From assembly GCA_001464545.1 (NCBI GenBank), contig LNFC01000025.1, positions 17,380-81,379 on the forward strand: a DNA stretch of 64,000 bases, written 5' to 3'. A program made the position numbers and the translations under genes. Positions 52,678 to 62,003 of this stretch are shown here, in pieces. Below the pieces are notes generated by a model. That model was not told the DNA's origin. It made no database searches and worked only from the letters and a program-made list of their open reading frames with translations. How positions within the stretch are numbered: position 1 is the stretch's first letter; each line of letters starts with the position of its first letter. This stretch comes from Acidobacteria bacterium Ga0077551. Its GTDB lineage: Bacteria > Pseudomonadota > Alphaproteobacteria > Caulobacterales > Hyphomonadaceae.

Positions 52678-53766
52678 TCAAACCTGCCCGCGCCGGTCCA
52701 TGCCCTGCCGGTCCACCATCCAGCCCGGATATTCCGGTGCCAGCGCCGAGGCAGCGTCGAGCGCGGCCAGGTCGCCCGCGTCCAGCACGACATCCACCGC
52801 ACCCAGGTTGTCCGCCAGTTGCTCCATCGTCCGTGTGCCGATGATCACGCTGGTGACATGGCTCTGGTGCAGCAGCCAGCCGAGCGCCACCTGCGGCACG
52901 GTTGCGCCCTTCTTCGCGGCGATCTCCCGCATCACGTCGATGATGTTGAAGGCCTTCTCCTTGTCCACCGGCGGGAAGTCGAAAATCGTCCGGCGCGCAT
53001 CATTGGGCCCTGCTCCGTCGCGGGTGAACTTGCCGGACAGGAATCCGCCCGCCAGCGGACTCCAGGGCAGGATGGCGAGGTTCTGGTCCTTCGCCATCGG
53101 CACCACTTCACGCTCAAGATCGCGGCCCGCGATCGAGTAATACATCTGGCAGCTCTCGAACCGGGCGAGCCCGCGTTTCTCGGCATACGCCACCGCCTTC
53201 ATGATCAGCCAGGCGGGCATGTTGCAGAGGCCCACATACCGCACCTTGCCGGAGCGCACGACCGCGTCCAGCGCCTCCACCGTCTCCTCGATTGGCGTCA
53301 GCGGATCGGTGCCGTGCACCTGATAGAGGTCGATATAGTCGAGACCGAGCCGGTCGAGGCTCGCGTCCACGCCGTCAAAGATGTGCTTGCGCGACAGGCC
53401 GGAAATATTGCGCGCGTGCTTCTCGCGCCGCTCGGCCTCAGCCGTCTCCGCCGCGCCAGCCCCCTCGGGCACCAGCATCGAGACCCGCCCGAACACCTTG
53501 GTCGCGACCACGATCTCGTCGCGCGGCAGGCCCGTGTTGCGGATCGCCTGCCCGAGGATCGCTTCCGACCGGCCAGCCGAGTAAACGTCTGCCGTATCGA
53601 AGAAGTTGATCCCCGCCTCGAACGCCGCCTTGACCAGCGCGTCCGCTTCCTCCTGCTGCTGCTTGCCGATGAACTTCCAGATCCCGCCATCGCCCCCGAA
53701 CGTCATTGTGCCCAGGCAGAGTTTCGACACCACCAGTCCGCTGTGTCCGAGTTTCGCGTATTTCAT
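52678..53766 (-). CDS. Aldo/keto reductase
   Basis: The 362-aa protein is a TIM-barrel NADPH oxidoreductase. It has MKYAKLGHSGLVVSKLCLGT, FFDTADVYSAGRSEAILGQA (catalytic Asp and Tyr), a Lys in VVATKVFG and DYIDLYQVHGTDPLTPIEET. It ends with VTSVIIGTRTMEQLADNLGA. This resembles the YajO/Tas-like AKR11-12 group. The start was set at MKYAKLGH; eight upstream codons are open. The substrate is unknown. Confidence 0.88.
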   Translation of the reverse strand: MKYAKLGHSGLVVSKLCLGTMTFGGDGGIWKFIGKQQQEEADALVKAAFEAGINFFDTADVYSAGRSEAILGQAIRNTGLPRDEIVVATKVFGRVSMLVPEGAGAAETAEAERREKHARNISGLSRKHIFDGVDASLDRLGLDYIDLYQVHGTDPLTPIEETVEALDAVVRSGKVRYVGLCNMPAWLIMKAVAYAEKRGLARFESCQMYYSIAGRDLEREVVPMAKDQNLAILPWSPLAGGFLSGKFTRDGAGPNDARRTIFDFPPVDKEKAFNIIDVMREIAAKKGATVPQVALGWLLHQSHVTSVIIGTRTMEQLADNLGAVDVVLDAGDLAALDAASALAPEYPGWMVDRQGMDRRGQV

Positions 53767-53790
53767 GGGGGAGCCCTTTCGCTTCCCCAC

Positions 53791-54063
53791 CTAGATAAGG
53801 ACGAAACGGGCGGCGTCGAGGCGCCGCTCTTGGGTCCCTTGCAGGGCAAGGTCGCTCACGCGCTGCTCCGCCCGCGCCCAGGCGCGCTCGTGCAGCGTAT
53901 AGGCCACCGTCTGGACCAGCGGCTCGATCATGCCGATCGCGAGCGCCGCATGCCAGCTACGCGTCAGCGCGTACGCGACCGTGATCGCCACCGCGAAATG
54001 CATCAGGCTGTAGGTCAGCGTCTTCAGGGCGGGACGCGGCAAGGCTGGGAATCTCAATCTCAT
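53791..54063 (-). CDS. DUF2061 membrane protein
   Basis: The 90-aa protein reads KTLTYSLMHFAVAITVAYAL, TRSWHAALAIGMIEPLVQTV and AYTLHERAWARAEQRV. That is the DUF2061 pattern of two helices followed by a Y-x-x-HERxW motif. The open frame extends further upstream, but the domain begins here. Function is unknown. It reads away from dnaK. Confidence 0.78.
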   Translation of the reverse strand: MRLRFPALPRPALKTLTYSLMHFAVAITVAYALTRSWHAALAIGMIEPLVQTVAYTLHERAWARAEQRVSDLALQGTQERRLDAARFVLI

Positions 54064-54165
54064 GCCTTCGATATGAGAACTCTGAGAATGATTTGCAAAT
54101 CGATCCTGTCCGGATCCGCCATAGACGCGGCCTATCACCCCACCTATCCAAATGTGCATATGCCC

Positions 54166-54193
54166 CTTGAGCGACGCGCAGGGTTCACCATAT
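54166..54193 (+). promoter_or_regulatory. Candidate heat-shock (sigma-32) promoter of dnaK
   Basis: CTTGAGC (54166-54172) and CACCATAT (54186-54193) are separated by 13 bp, close to the sigma-32 pattern CTTGAA-N13/15-CCCCATnT. It lies 142 bases upstream of dnaK. The leader of about 135 bases shows no obvious structure. The match is imperfect and activity is inferred. Confidence 0.45.
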
Positions 54194-54335
54194 CGACGAC
54201 CGAACAGGTGAGTCGGCGCAAGGCGCCGTCCCCACCGCTCAAAACAGAAACTTGAAGAGAGCCATTGGCGGCCGGGGCTGCTGAGCAGACCGAACCCAAA
54301 CCCCGCCCAAGGCAGCTAACGAAGAGAGAGACAGT

Positions 54336-56228
54336 ATGAGCAAGATCATCGGCATCGACCTCGGCACCACGAACTCGTGCGTTGCCGTCATGGAAGGCGG
54401 CCAGGCCAAGGTTATCGAAAACTCCGAAGGCGCCCGCACCACCCCGTCGGTGGTGGCCTTCACCGAGGGCGGCGACCGCCTCATCGGCCAGCCCGCCCGC
54501 CGCCAGGGCGTTACCAACCCGGACTTCACCTTCTACGCCATCAAGCGACTGATCGGTCGCACCTTCGACGACCCGACCGCCCAGAAGGACAAGGCCATGA
54601 GCCCCTTCGGCATCGTGAAAGCCCCGAACGGCGACGCCTGGGTCAAAGGACGCGACAAGGACTATTCCCCACAGGAAGTCTCCGCCTTCATTCTCACCAA
54701 GATGAAGGAAACCGCCGAGGCCTATCTCGGCGCGAAAGTGACGCAGGCCGTCATCACCGTCCCTGCCTACTTCAACGATGCCCAGCGCCAGGCAACTAAA
54801 GACGCTGGCCGCATCGCCGGCCTCGACGTGCTGCGCATCATCAACGAACCGACGGCTGCCGCCCTCGCCTACGGCCTCGACAAGGCCGGCAACAAGACCA
54901 TCGCCGTCTATGACCTTGGCGGCGGCACGTTCGACGTCTCGCTCCTCGAGATCGGCGACGGCGTGTTCGAAGTGCTCTCCACCAACGGCGACACCTTCCT
55001 CGGCGGTGAAGACTTCGACCTGCGCATCGTCGAGTTCCTCGCCAGCGAGTTCAAGAAGGAACAGGGCATCGACCTGAAGACCGACAAGCTCGCCCTTCAG
55101 CGCCTCAAGGAAGAAGCCGAGAAGGCCAAGAAGGAACTCTCGTCGGCCACCCAGTACGAAGTGAACCTGCCCTTCATCACGGCGGACGCCACGGGGCCGA
55201 AACACCTCAACATCAAGCTGACCCGCGCGAAGTTCGAAGGCCTTGTCGAAGATCTCGTCAAGCGCACCATCGACCCGTGCCAGAAAGCCCTCAAGGACGC
55301 TGGCAAGACGGCGGCCGACATTGACGAAGTCGTCCTCGTCGGCGGCATGACGCGCATGCCCGCGGTGCAGGAAGCCGTGAAGAAATTCTTCGGCAAGGAA
55401 CCCCACAAGGGCGTCAACCCGGACGAAGTCGTCGCCATCGGCGCCGCGATCCAGGGCGGCGTCCTGCAGGGCGACGTCAAGGACGTGGTCCTGCTCGACG
55501 TGACCCCGCTCTCGCTCGGCATCGAAACGCTCGGCGGCATCTTCACCCGCCTGATCGACCGCAACACGACCATCCCGACCAAGAAGTCGCAGGTCTTCTC
55601 GACGGCCGAAGACAACCAGCCCGCCGTGACCATCAAGGTGTTCCAAGGCGAGCGCGAGATGGCCAACGACAACAAGATGCTCGGCCAGTTCAATCTCGAA
55701 GGCCTGCCGCCGGCCCCGCGCGGCCTGCCGCAGATCGAGGTGACCTTCGACATCGACGCCAACGGCATCGTCTCGGTCTCGGCCAAGGACAAGGCCACCG
55801 GCAAGGAACAGCAGATCACCATCCAGGCGGATGGCGGCCTGTCCGAAGCCGACATCAAGAAGATGATGGCCGAAGCCGAAGCCAATGCCGGCGCCGACAA
55901 GGCCCGCCGCGAACTGGTCGAAGCCAAGAACCATGCCGAGGCCCTCGTTCACCAGACCGAGAAGCAGATGATCGAGCACGGCTCGAAAGTCTCTGACACG
56001 GTCAAGGGCGAGATCGAATCGGCGATTGCGGACCTGAAGACCGCTGCCGCCGGTGATAACGCCGCCGACATCCAGGCCAAGCACCAGTCGCTGATGAACG
56101 CTGCGATGAAACTCGGCGAGGCGATCTACGCCGCCGCCGGCACCGCGGCCGCCGAAGCCGACGGCGCCAAGGATGACGGCGTGGTGGACGCCGACTTCGA
56201 AGAAGTCGACGGCGACAAACGCGCGTAA
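54336..56228 (+). CDS. dnaK: Chaperone DnaK (Hsp70)
   Basis: The 630-aa Hsp70 begins [20 protein letters not shown]. It carries [20 protein letters not shown] and [20 protein letters not shown] in the ATPase domain. The interdomain linker [11 protein letters not shown] and a C-terminus ending EEVDGDKRA are present, so length and motifs are complete. It folds proteins with DnaJ and GrpE. A rho-independent terminator follows directly, and no dnaJ gene is adjacent, unlike the dnaKJ order of many relatives. Confidence 0.97.
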   Translation: MSKIIGIDLGTTNSCVAVMEGGQAKVIENSEGARTTPSVVAFTEGGDRLIGQPARRQGVTNPDFTFYAIKRLIGRTFDDPTAQKDKAMSPFGIVKAPNGDAWVKGRDKDYSPQEVSAFILTKMKETAEAYLGAKVTQAVITVPAYFNDAQRQATKDAGRIAGLDVLRIINEPTAAALAYGLDKAGNKTIAVYDLGGGTFDVSLLEIGDGVFEVLSTNGDTFLGGEDFDLRIVEFLASEFKKEQGIDLKTDKLALQRLKEEAEKAKKELSSATQYEVNLPFITADATGPKHLNIKLTRAKFEGLVEDLVKRTIDPCQKALKDAGKTAADIDEVVLVGGMTRMPAVQEAVKKFFGKEPHKGVNPDEVVAIGAAIQGGVLQGDVKDVVLLDVTPLSLGIETLGGIFTRLIDRNTTIPTKKSQVFSTAEDNQPAVTIKVFQGEREMANDNKMLGQFNLEGLPPAPRGLPQIEVTFDIDANGIVSVSAKDKATGKEQQITIQADGGLSEADIKKMMAEAEANAGADKARRELVEAKNHAEALVHQTEKQMIEHGSKVSDTVKGEIESAIADLKTAAAGDNAADIQAKHQSLMNAAMKLGEAIYAAAGTAAAEADGAKDDGVVDADFEEVDGDKRA

Positions 56229-56251
56229 GCGATTTCCGTCCCTACACAGAC

Positions 56252-56284
56252 AAAACCCCGCCGGAGCCATCCGGCGGGGTTTTC
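56252..56284 (+). terminator. Rho-independent terminator of dnaK
   Basis: AAAACCCCGCCGG and CCGGCGGGGTTTT form a perfect GC-rich stem around AGCCAT, ending in a T-run. It starts 24 bases after the dnaK stop and confirms that dnaK is transcribed alone. Confidence 0.92.
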
Positions 56285-56295
56285 TTTCTCCACCG

Positions 56296-56365
56296 CTCAT
56301 CCCCGCGAAAGCGGGGATCGGGTTAGGCAAGAGTTTCGCGAGATCCCCGCCTTCGCGGGGATGAG
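56296..56365. repeat. Paired palindromic repeat (BIME-like)
   Basis: CTCATCCCCGCGAAAGCGGGGATC (56296-56319, written here as CTCATCCCCGCG plus AAAGCGGGGATC) is itself a hairpin. A near-exact inverted copy lies at 56342-56365, with 22 bases between them. Two opposed REP-type palindromes make a BIME. It sits between the dnaK terminator and the stop of the convergent oxidoreductase gene. Confidence 0.75.
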
Positions 56366-56369
56366 TGGA

Positions 56370-57359
56370 CTAAATCAAAACGACGACCTTGCCCGTCGCC
56401 TTGCGGTCCATCAGTTCACGGATGGCTTCACCGCCGCGCTCGAGCGGGTAGGAGTTCGAGATGTGCGGACGGATCTTGCCGGCCTTGTAGAGCTCGAAAA
56501 GTTCCTTGACGTTCTGCGCATGCGCCTTCGGATCGCGCGCCACCGCCGCGCCCCAGAACACACCGCGCACGTCGCAGCTTTTCAGCAGCGTCAGGTTCAG
56601 CGGAAGCTTCGGAATGCCGGCCGGGAAGCCGATCACGAGGAAACGCCCCTCCCAATTGAGCGCCCGCACGGCCGGCTCGGCATAGTTGCCGCCCACGCCG
56701 TCATACACGATGTCGACGCCGCCGCCGGAGACGGCCTTGATGTCGTCCGCAAATTTCTTCTGCCCGTCGCGGTCCAGTTCGCTCGCATAGACGAGGCCCT
56801 TGTCGGCGCCCTTGGAGAGGCAGAAATCCACCTTCTCCTGCGTCGAGGCCGCCGCGATCACTTCGAGCCCCATCGCCTTGCCGAGTTCCACCGCCGCAAT
56901 GCCGACGCCGCCCGCCGCGCCGAGCACCAGCAGCTTCTCGCCGGATTTCGGATCGGCCCGGTCTTTCAGCGCGTAATAGGACGTGCCGTAGGTCATCATC
57001 AGCGCTGCCGCTTCGTCGAACGGCATGTTGTCCGGAATCGGCATCACGCTCGGAGCCGCCGCCACGGCATACTCCGCCATGCCGCCCGTGCCGACCGAGG
57101 CCAGCACCCGGTCGCCCGGCTTCACGTGGCTGACGCCCTCGCCCAGCGCGGAGACAATGCCCGCCACTTCCCCACCCGGCGCAAACGGCCGCGCCGGCTT
57201 GAACTGGTACATGTCCAGCAGCATCAGCGAGTCCGGGAAGTTCACCCCGCAGGCTTTCACCTGGATCAGCACCTGGCCCTTGCCGGGCGTTGGAACGGCG
57301 ACGTCCTCGAGCACGAGGGTTTCAGGGCCCCCAACGGTTTTCGACAGCACGGCTTTCAT
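56370..57359 (-). CDS. NADPH:quinone oxidoreductase (zinc-less MDR family)
   Basis: The 329-aa medium-chain reductase begins [19 protein letters not shown] and has [20 protein letters not shown]. The cofactor motif is [20 protein letters not shown] near residue 150, followed by [13 protein letters not shown]. The structural zinc cysteines of alcohol dehydrogenases are absent. Members reduce quinones or enones, and some act as enoyl reductases. The start was set at this Met because the family begins there. It is divergent from the asparaginase gene. Confidence 0.9.
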   Translation of the reverse strand: MKAVLSKTVGGPETLVLEDVAVPTPGKGQVLIQVKACGVNFPDSLMLLDMYQFKPARPFAPGGEVAGIVSALGEGVSHVKPGDRVLASVGTGGMAEYAVAAAPSVMPIPDNMPFDEAAALMMTYGTSYYALKDRADPKSGEKLLVLGAAGGVGIAAVELGKAMGLEVIAAASTQEKVDFCLSKGADKGLVYASELDRDGQKKFADDIKAVSGGGVDIVYDGVGGNYAEPAVRALNWEGRFLVIGFPAGIPKLPLNLTLLKSCDVRGVFWGAAVARDPKAHAQNVKELFELYKAGKIRPHISNSYPLERGGEAIRELMDRKATGKVVVLI

Positions 57360-57458
57360 GCGGGAGCTCCCTTCACGGCTTGTTGTTTCGCTGCCCTGAC
57401 GGTAGCCATGCGCCACACCCACGCCAAGCCTGACGCGAGGGGAAAGAGGCAAAAAGAG

Positions 57459-58331
57459 ATGGCGAAACTCTGGGCTCTTGCCCTGCATGGCGGTGCGGGT
57501 CCGATCTTCGGGCGCGACTATGCCCCGGAAGAGGCGCACCTGCGCGCCCTCCTCAAGTACGGCGCCGCGCGCCTCGCCGCCGGCGAAGCGGCGCTGGACG
57601 TGGTTGAGGCGATGGTCACAGCGCTCGAAGCCTCCGGCCTCTATGTCGCCGGCAAGGGCGCGAGCCCGAACACCGCCGGCCAATGGGAACTCGACGCCGC
57701 GATCATGGACGGGCGCACCCGCCGCGCCGGCGCTGTCGGCGCGCTGCAGGGCTTCGAAAGCCCCGTGCAGGCCGCCCGCGCCGTGATGGAGCGCACGCCC
57801 AACGTGCTGCTCGTCGCCGGCGGCGCGGCCACCCTCGCCGCCTCCGCCAACCTCGCCCGCGTTACCGACCCCAAGACCTATTACGGCGCCGTCGACGAAG
57901 ACACGGTGCAGGAAGGCACGCCGAACATGGGCACAGTCGGCGCCGTCGCCCTCGACCAGTACGGCGACCTCGCGGCCGCCACTTCCACCGGCGGCGTCCT
58001 CTCCAAAACCCCCGGCCGCATCGGCGACACGCCGATCATCGGCGCCGGCACCTGGGCGGACGAGCGCTGCGCCGTCAGCTGCACCGGCCTCGGCGAATAC
58101 TTCATCCGCGCCAACGCCGCCGCCGATGTCTCCGCCCGCATCCGCTATGGCAACCAGCCGTTCGAAAAGGCCGTCCATGGCGCGCTCGACGATGTCAAAC
58201 GCCTCGGCGGCAATGGTGGCATGATCGCCGTCTCGGCCAGCGGCGAACTCGCCTGGGGCTTCAACTCCTCCGGCCTGAAGCGCGCCCTTGCCGATTCGCG
58301 CGGCCGTTTCGAAGTGGGGACTTTCCTGTGA
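57459..58331 (+). CDS. Isoaspartyl peptidase/L-asparaginase (plant-type, Ntn hydrolase)
   Basis: The 290-aa precursor begins [20 protein letters not shown]. It is predicted to self-cleave before the Thr in [20 protein letters not shown] (about residue 153), which then acts as the N-terminal nucleophile. [20 protein letters not shown] and a C-terminal [20 protein letters not shown] are family hallmarks. The enzyme removes isoaspartyl dipeptides or asparagine. Its stop overlaps the GTG start of the next gene (GTGA). Confidence 0.92.
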   Translation: MAKLWALALHGGAGPIFGRDYAPEEAHLRALLKYGAARLAAGEAALDVVEAMVTALEASGLYVAGKGASPNTAGQWELDAAIMDGRTRRAGAVGALQGFESPVQAARAVMERTPNVLLVAGGAATLAASANLARVTDPKTYYGAVDEDTVQEGTPNMGTVGAVALDQYGDLAAATSTGGVLSKTPGRIGDTPIIGAGTWADERCAVSCTGLGEYFIRANAAADVSARIRYGNQPFEKAVHGALDDVKRLGGNGGMIAVSASGELAWGFNSSGLKRALADSRGRFEVGTFL

Positions 58332-58648
58332 TCATCCTCTTCTGGATCCTCGCCGCAGCGCTCGCCTTCGCCATCCTGCTCGCCGCGCAGATGCGGATGC
58401 TCGTGTCCATCGTGCTGCGCCGCGCGCTCGCTGCAAAGTTCGGCGGCAAGCATACCGACACCGCGTACCGCACCGCCATCTACGACGCCGGCCGCGCGGC
58501 GCCGGACAGCGAGCACGCACATTATCTGTCTGCGCAATACCCCAAGCCGGTCGCCCACCTTGTCCTCGCCCGCCGCGTCGCGCTGATCGCCCCCGGCCTG
58601 CTGCTGATCCTGGTCCTCGCCGGACGCTACGCCCTTGGAGTGATCTGA
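58328..58648 (+). CDS. Hypothetical two-helix membrane protein
   Basis: The 106-aa product starts at a GTG that overlaps the asparaginase stop. It has a first helix ([20 protein letters not shown]), a polar middle with [20 protein letters not shown] and a second helix ([14 protein letters not shown]). It ends one base before the RNA methyltransferase ATG, so three genes form one coupled operon. The open frame extends upstream through the asparaginase gene in another phase, which is spurious. No family recognised. Confidence 0.68.
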   Translation: MIILFWILAAALAFAILLAAQMRMLVSIVLRRALAAKFGGKHTDTAYRTAIYDAGRAAPDSEHAHYLSAQYPKPVAHLVLARRVALIAPGLLLILVLAGRYALGVI

Positions 58649-58649
58649 C

Positions 58650-59183
58650 ATGCGCGGCTTCTTCGCCATCGGCGCCGAGCGCATTTCCAAGCCGATGAAC
58701 CTCGGCGCCCTGATGCGCACCGGCCATGCCTTCGGCGCCAGTTTCGTCTTCTCGATCAAGGCTGCGAAGAACATCAAGGAAGGCCACTGGGCCGACACCT
58801 CCAAGAGCGAAGACCAGATCCCCTTCTACCAATGGGACTCGGTCGACGAGATGCAGCTGCCGCGCGGCTGCCAGCTGGTCGGCATCGAGCTCACCGACGA
58901 CGCGGTCATGCTCCCCTCCTTCCGGCATCCGCCGCAGGCGGCCTATATCCTCGGCCCCGAGAAGGGAAACCTCTCACCAGCGATCCTTGAGCGCTGCGCG
59001 CACGTCGTGAAGATCCCCACCAAGTTCTGCATCAATGTCAGCCTGGCCGGCGCGATGGTCATGTACGACCGCCACCTCTCGATGGGCGGCCACGCCCCCC
59101 GCCCGATCATGCCCGGCGGCCCGGAGGCGCCGGGCCGGAGACATGTTCCGGGTCCGGACAGAAAAAGGACTGGTGAGGCCTAG
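58650..59183 (+). CDS. SpoU-family (TrmH-like) RNA 2'-O-methyltransferase
   Basis: The 177-aa SPOUT enzyme has motif 1 in ISKPMNLGALMRTGHAFGAS (with N and R), motif 2 in AAYILGPEKGNLS and motif 3 in KFCINVSLAGAMVMYDR. These form the trefoil-knot SAM site of TrmH-type tRNA or rRNA ribose methyltransferases. It lacks an N-terminal substrate-binding domain, so the target cannot be predicted. A basic, Pro/Gly-rich tail follows. Its stop overlaps the convergent chrR gene. Confidence 0.88.
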   Translation: MRGFFAIGAERISKPMNLGALMRTGHAFGASFVFSIKAAKNIKEGHWADTSKSEDQIPFYQWDSVDEMQLPRGCQLVGIELTDDAVMLPSFRHPPQAAYILGPEKGNLSPAILERCAHVVKIPTKFCINVSLAGAMVMYDRHLSMGGHAPRPIMPGGPEAPGRRHVPGPDRKRTGEA

Positions 59184-59854
59184 CGTGCGCCGAGGAGGCG
59201 CTGGATGAAACCCATCATGCCGGTGAAATGCAGCCCGCCGTCGCGCACTGCCAGCGCGTAGCAGACTTCGCCTTCATCACCGACCGGCTGGTGGTAGTCA
59301 TCGGCGCCGTTGATCACCACGTCGCCGGGACCATAGCTGCCGCGTTCATCCGAGAATCCGCCCGCAACGACCAGCGTGTATTCGCTGCCCGCATGGGTGT
59401 GGCGCGGGATCTTCGCGCCGGGCGAAATCCGGTAGAGTTCCGTCTCGAGCTTGGAGCCCGCGTTGAGGTTCAGGCGTTTCAGCCCCCGCCCCATCGCCTG
59501 CCAGCCGGTCTTGCCGACCGCTTCCAGCGCCGCCGCGCGCAGAGGCTCGGGCAGCGCCAGTATCTCTTCCATTGCCTCGCCGGCGGCGCGGCCTGCGCGC
59601 ACGGAGGAGACCTCGTCAGCGTCCAGCGCGTCGATGGCGGCCAGCGCCCGGTCGAGCGCGCCCTCGGTCAGCCGGGCGGCGGGCGCCGTCTCCAGGATGC
59701 TGCCCGAGATCACTTCGCTGAGTGCCACCGCATCGCGGATTTCGGGGCGCAGGACGCTCTGCGTTTCCACCATCAGCGTGAACGCCGGATCGAGACAGCC
59801 CGCCGCATAGGCAGCATAAAGCTCACTGAACGTGTTGGGAGGCGAAGCAGACAT
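59180..59854 (-). CDS. chrR: ChrR-like cupin anti-sigma factor lacking the zinc Cys pair
   Basis: The 224-aa protein has an N-terminal anti-sigma-type helical domain (ELYAAYAAGCLDPAFTLMVE) and a C-terminal cupin with the metal motif PRHTHAGSEYTLVVAGG and GDVVINGADDYHQPVGD. In Rhodobacter ChrR the N-terminal domain binds zinc through an H-x-x-x-C-x-x-C cluster. Here the corresponding stretch reads QSVLRPEI, with neither His nor Cys. The partner ECF sigma gene lies just upstream on the same strand, so the pairing is clear, but the redox switch must differ. Confidence 0.85.
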   Translation of the reverse strand: MSASPPNTFSELYAAYAAGCLDPAFTLMVETQSVLRPEIRDAVALSEVISGSILETAPAARLTEGALDRALAAIDALDADEVSSVRAGRAAGEAMEEILALPEPLRAAALEAVGKTGWQAMGRGLKRLNLNAGSKLETELYRISPGAKIPRHTHAGSEYTLVVAGGFSDERGSYGPGDVVINGADDYHQPVGDEGEVCYALAVRDGGLHFTGMMGFIQRLLGAR

Positions 59855-59939
59855 CGACTGAAGATTCCGGTGGTTTCCCGCAACATTGTCCTCTTGACGC
59901 GCAGGTCAAGGAGGCAAGGCTGCGATTACAGCAGAAGGG

Positions 59940-60584
59940 TTAAGTTGCCCCTTCGAGCTCGCCTCTCAGGCGAAGAAACGCCAGCCGGATGCGTGATTTG
60001 ACCGTGCCCAGCGGCAGATTGAAGGCCCGTGCAATCTCGGAATGCGACAGGCCGTCATAGAACGCCGCCTGCAGCAGCAGCAACTGATCGGCCGGCAGCT
60101 TGACGAGCTGCGAGCGCACGATCCCCTCCAGCTGGTCGCGCGCCATCAGCGAATCGGGTTGCTCGATTTCCGGCGGGCGCAGCATAGGGTCATCGGCGGT
60201 CAGTTCCGGGCGGCGCTGGCGGCGCTGCAGGTCGATCCGCCGGTTGCGGGCAATCCGGAACATCCAGGTCGAGACCGACGCCTGCTTGCGATCATACATC
60301 CCGGCCTTCTGCCAGACCGTGATCATCACATCCTGCGCCAGTTCCTCGGCCTCGCCATCACTGGCGCCGAGACGCAGCATGTAGCTCTTGATCCGGGGGG
60401 CGTAGAAATCGAACAGTTCGGCAAAGGCAGGCCGGGACCGGTCATTGGAGATCGCCGCCATACAGTCGGCATGCCGCTCACGCTGGGCAGGATCTACCGT
60501 TCGGACCGTCTTGTCGAACACACGCCGGGCCTTTCCCGTCTTGACGGGTACACTCTCTGCCTGATCCCTCGGTAAAGCAACCAT
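59940..60584 (-). CDS. rpoE: ECF sigma factor, ChrR-associated (ECF11/RpoE type)
   Basis: The 214-aa sigma factor has region 2 (FAELFDFYAPRIKSYMLRLG, EAEELAQDVMITVWQKAGMY, STWMFRIARNRRIDLQRRQ) and region 4 (LPADQLLLLQAAFYDGLSHS, EIARAFNLPLGTVKSRIRLA). Its partner ChrR-like gene follows 85 bases downstream. In Rhodobacter this pair controls the singlet-oxygen response. About 40 residues of basic N-terminal extension precede region 2, so a later start is possible. I could not identify its own promoter confidently. Confidence 0.92.
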   Translation of the reverse strand: MVALPRDQAESVPVKTGKARRVFDKTVRTVDPAQRERHADCMAAISNDRSRPAFAELFDFYAPRIKSYMLRLGASDGEAEELAQDVMITVWQKAGMYDRKQASVSTWMFRIARNRRIDLQRRQRRPELTADDPMLRPPEIEQPDSLMARDQLEGIVRSQLVKLPADQLLLLQAAFYDGLSHSEIARAFNLPLGTVKSRIRLAFLRLRGELEGAT

Positions 60585-60691
60585 GACGCTTAGATTTTCC
60601 TAGTTATACTCGCTATAAGTGTTTCTCGTGGTCGCGCGCGGGCGCTGTTGCCACTAGAGTGATACTCTGAAGCGACTATGGGAATAAAATA

Positions 60692-61213
60692 TTGAGCACG
60701 CAACAGAAAACATTTCGCCGCCTCGGTCATCTCGCGATTGTGATCGCGCCGTTCCTGCTCGCCGGGGCGGCTCTCGCAGAGCCCACGGCGGTTGGCCGGT
60801 TCAAGGACTGGGCCGTGTTCACCGAAACCGTCGAGGGCGACCTGATCTGCTACGCCGCCACCGAGGCCGAGACCAAGACGCCGACCAAGGTCAACCACGG
60901 CGCGGTCTGGTACTACGTGACCAGCTGGAAATCCGGCAAGGCGAAGGCCCAGCCGTCGCTCAAGGTCGGCTATGACTTCAAGGAAGGCTCCACCCCCAAG
61001 GCCAAGGTAGGGCGCTCCTCCTGGTCCCTCTTCCCGGCGGGACGCGAGGCCTTTGCCGAGGACGCCGACGATCCGGCCATCGTCGAGGCCCTGCGCAAGG
61101 GCGCTGGCCTCGTCATCGATGCCACCTCGGCGCGCGGCACCAAAACGTCCTACAAGTTCTCGCTGAGCGGCTCGGCCACAGCCATCGACAAGGCGGCGGA
61201 AGCCTGCCGCTAA
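60692..61213 (+). CDS. Invasion-associated locus B (IalB) family protein
   Basis: The 173-aa protein has a signal peptide (LGHLAIVIAPFLLAGAALAE, cleavage after ALA). The mature IalB-type domain reads VGRFKDWAVFTETVEGDLIC, AVWYYVTSWKSGKAKAQPSL and a C-terminal KAAEACR, with two cysteines. IalB proteins are periplasmic and of unclear role outside Bartonella. The start is a TTG with GGGAA upstream; no in-frame ATG would keep the signal. It is divergent from the sigma factor gene. Confidence 0.83.
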   Translation: MSTQQKTFRRLGHLAIVIAPFLLAGAALAEPTAVGRFKDWAVFTETVEGDLICYAATEAETKTPTKVNHGAVWYYVTSWKSGKAKAQPSLKVGYDFKEGSTPKAKVGRSSWSLFPAGREAFAEDADDPAIVEALRKGAGLVIDATSARGTKTSYKFSLSGSATAIDKAAEACR

Positions 61214-61214
61214 C

Positions 61215-61847
61215 CTACCAATTGGGTTTTACGAAGCGCTCGGGATACTTCCCGTCCGCTTCAGCGTAGTAGGCGAGCACCTTCTTCATGTCGCCTGGGG
61301 CATCCGCCGTCACCGGCAGCGGCCCTTCAAGGCGCAGCACCCGCGTGCGGTAGTCCAGCACGGCCATAAGCAGCGGCACGCCGGCAGACCGGGCGATGTG
61401 ATAGAACCCCGTCTTCCAGTTCGGATTGGCTTCCCGCGTGCCTTCCGGCGCGACCGCCAGGTGCATCGTCTCGCGCGTCGCAAAGGCCTGCCGCATCTGC
61501 TCGACCGCATCCTGCGAGGCTGACCGCTCCACCGGCACGCAGCCCGACCGCTTGACCAGCCAACCGAGCGGCCCGCGCACCAGCGATGCCTTGCCCATCC
61601 AGTTCAGCTTGATCCGGTACCAGCCGGCCACCGCCACCATCGTCAGCCCGTCCCAGTTGGACGTATGCGGCGCTGCCACAATCACCGATTTGGGCACATG
61701 CACCGGCCAGTCGGATCCTATCCGCCAGCCGATCGTCCTCAGATACACCCAGGAAAGCCCCCGGATGAACTCCGAGAACAGGCCGGCATAAGGCGCGCTG
61801 CGCCCGAAGGGCCCGCTCGCCCGTTTAACGTGTCCTGTCTTGTCCAT
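61215..61847 (-). CDS. 1-acyl-glycerol-3-phosphate acyltransferase family protein
   Basis: The 210-aa PlsC-like protein has motif I as VIVAAPHTSNWDGLTMVAV (H-x4-D present), motif II near GKASLVRGPLGWLVKRSGCV and motif III as LAVAPEGTREANPNWKTGFY. The PHTSNWDG form is that of a subgroup of lysophospholipid acyltransferase-like proteins whose exact acceptor is unknown. It is convergent with the IalB gene, one base apart, and its own terminator is not evident. Confidence 0.85.
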   Translation of the reverse strand: MDKTGHVKRASGPFGRSAPYAGLFSEFIRGLSWVYLRTIGWRIGSDWPVHVPKSVIVAAPHTSNWDGLTMVAVAGWYRIKLNWMGKASLVRGPLGWLVKRSGCVPVERSASQDAVEQMRQAFATRETMHLAVAPEGTREANPNWKTGFYHIARSAGVPLLMAVLDYRTRVLRLEGPLPVTADAPGDMKKVLAYYAEADGKYPERFVKPNW

Positions 61848-61939
61848 GGCGCCACGATCCGTGCTTTGCGCCGGAACACCATATACCGATGCGCGAATTC
61901 CTGCCGAATCCTGACGGAAATCAGCCCCGCGGCGCGAAA

Positions 61940-61978
61940 AGCAAAACGGGCGGCAGCCTTTCAGCCGCCGCCCGTTCT
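61940..61978 (-). terminator. Rho-independent terminator of the OmpA-type lipoprotein gene
   Basis: On the minus strand ACGGGCGGC and GCCGCCCGT form a nine-base stem around GGCTGAAAGGCT, followed by TTTGCTTTTC. It lies about 25 bases after the stop of the lipoprotein gene. Confidence 0.75.
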
Positions 61979-62003
61979 TCAGCCCGTGAAGGCCCGGCGC
62001 AGG

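Noticed and set aside
60562..60625. TGATCC followed by TAGA as an RpoE/ChrR-type promoter between the sigma gene and ialB
   Set aside because: The spacing is about 23 bp, too long for the known 17-18 bp arrangement, and the -35 lies inside the sigma coding region.
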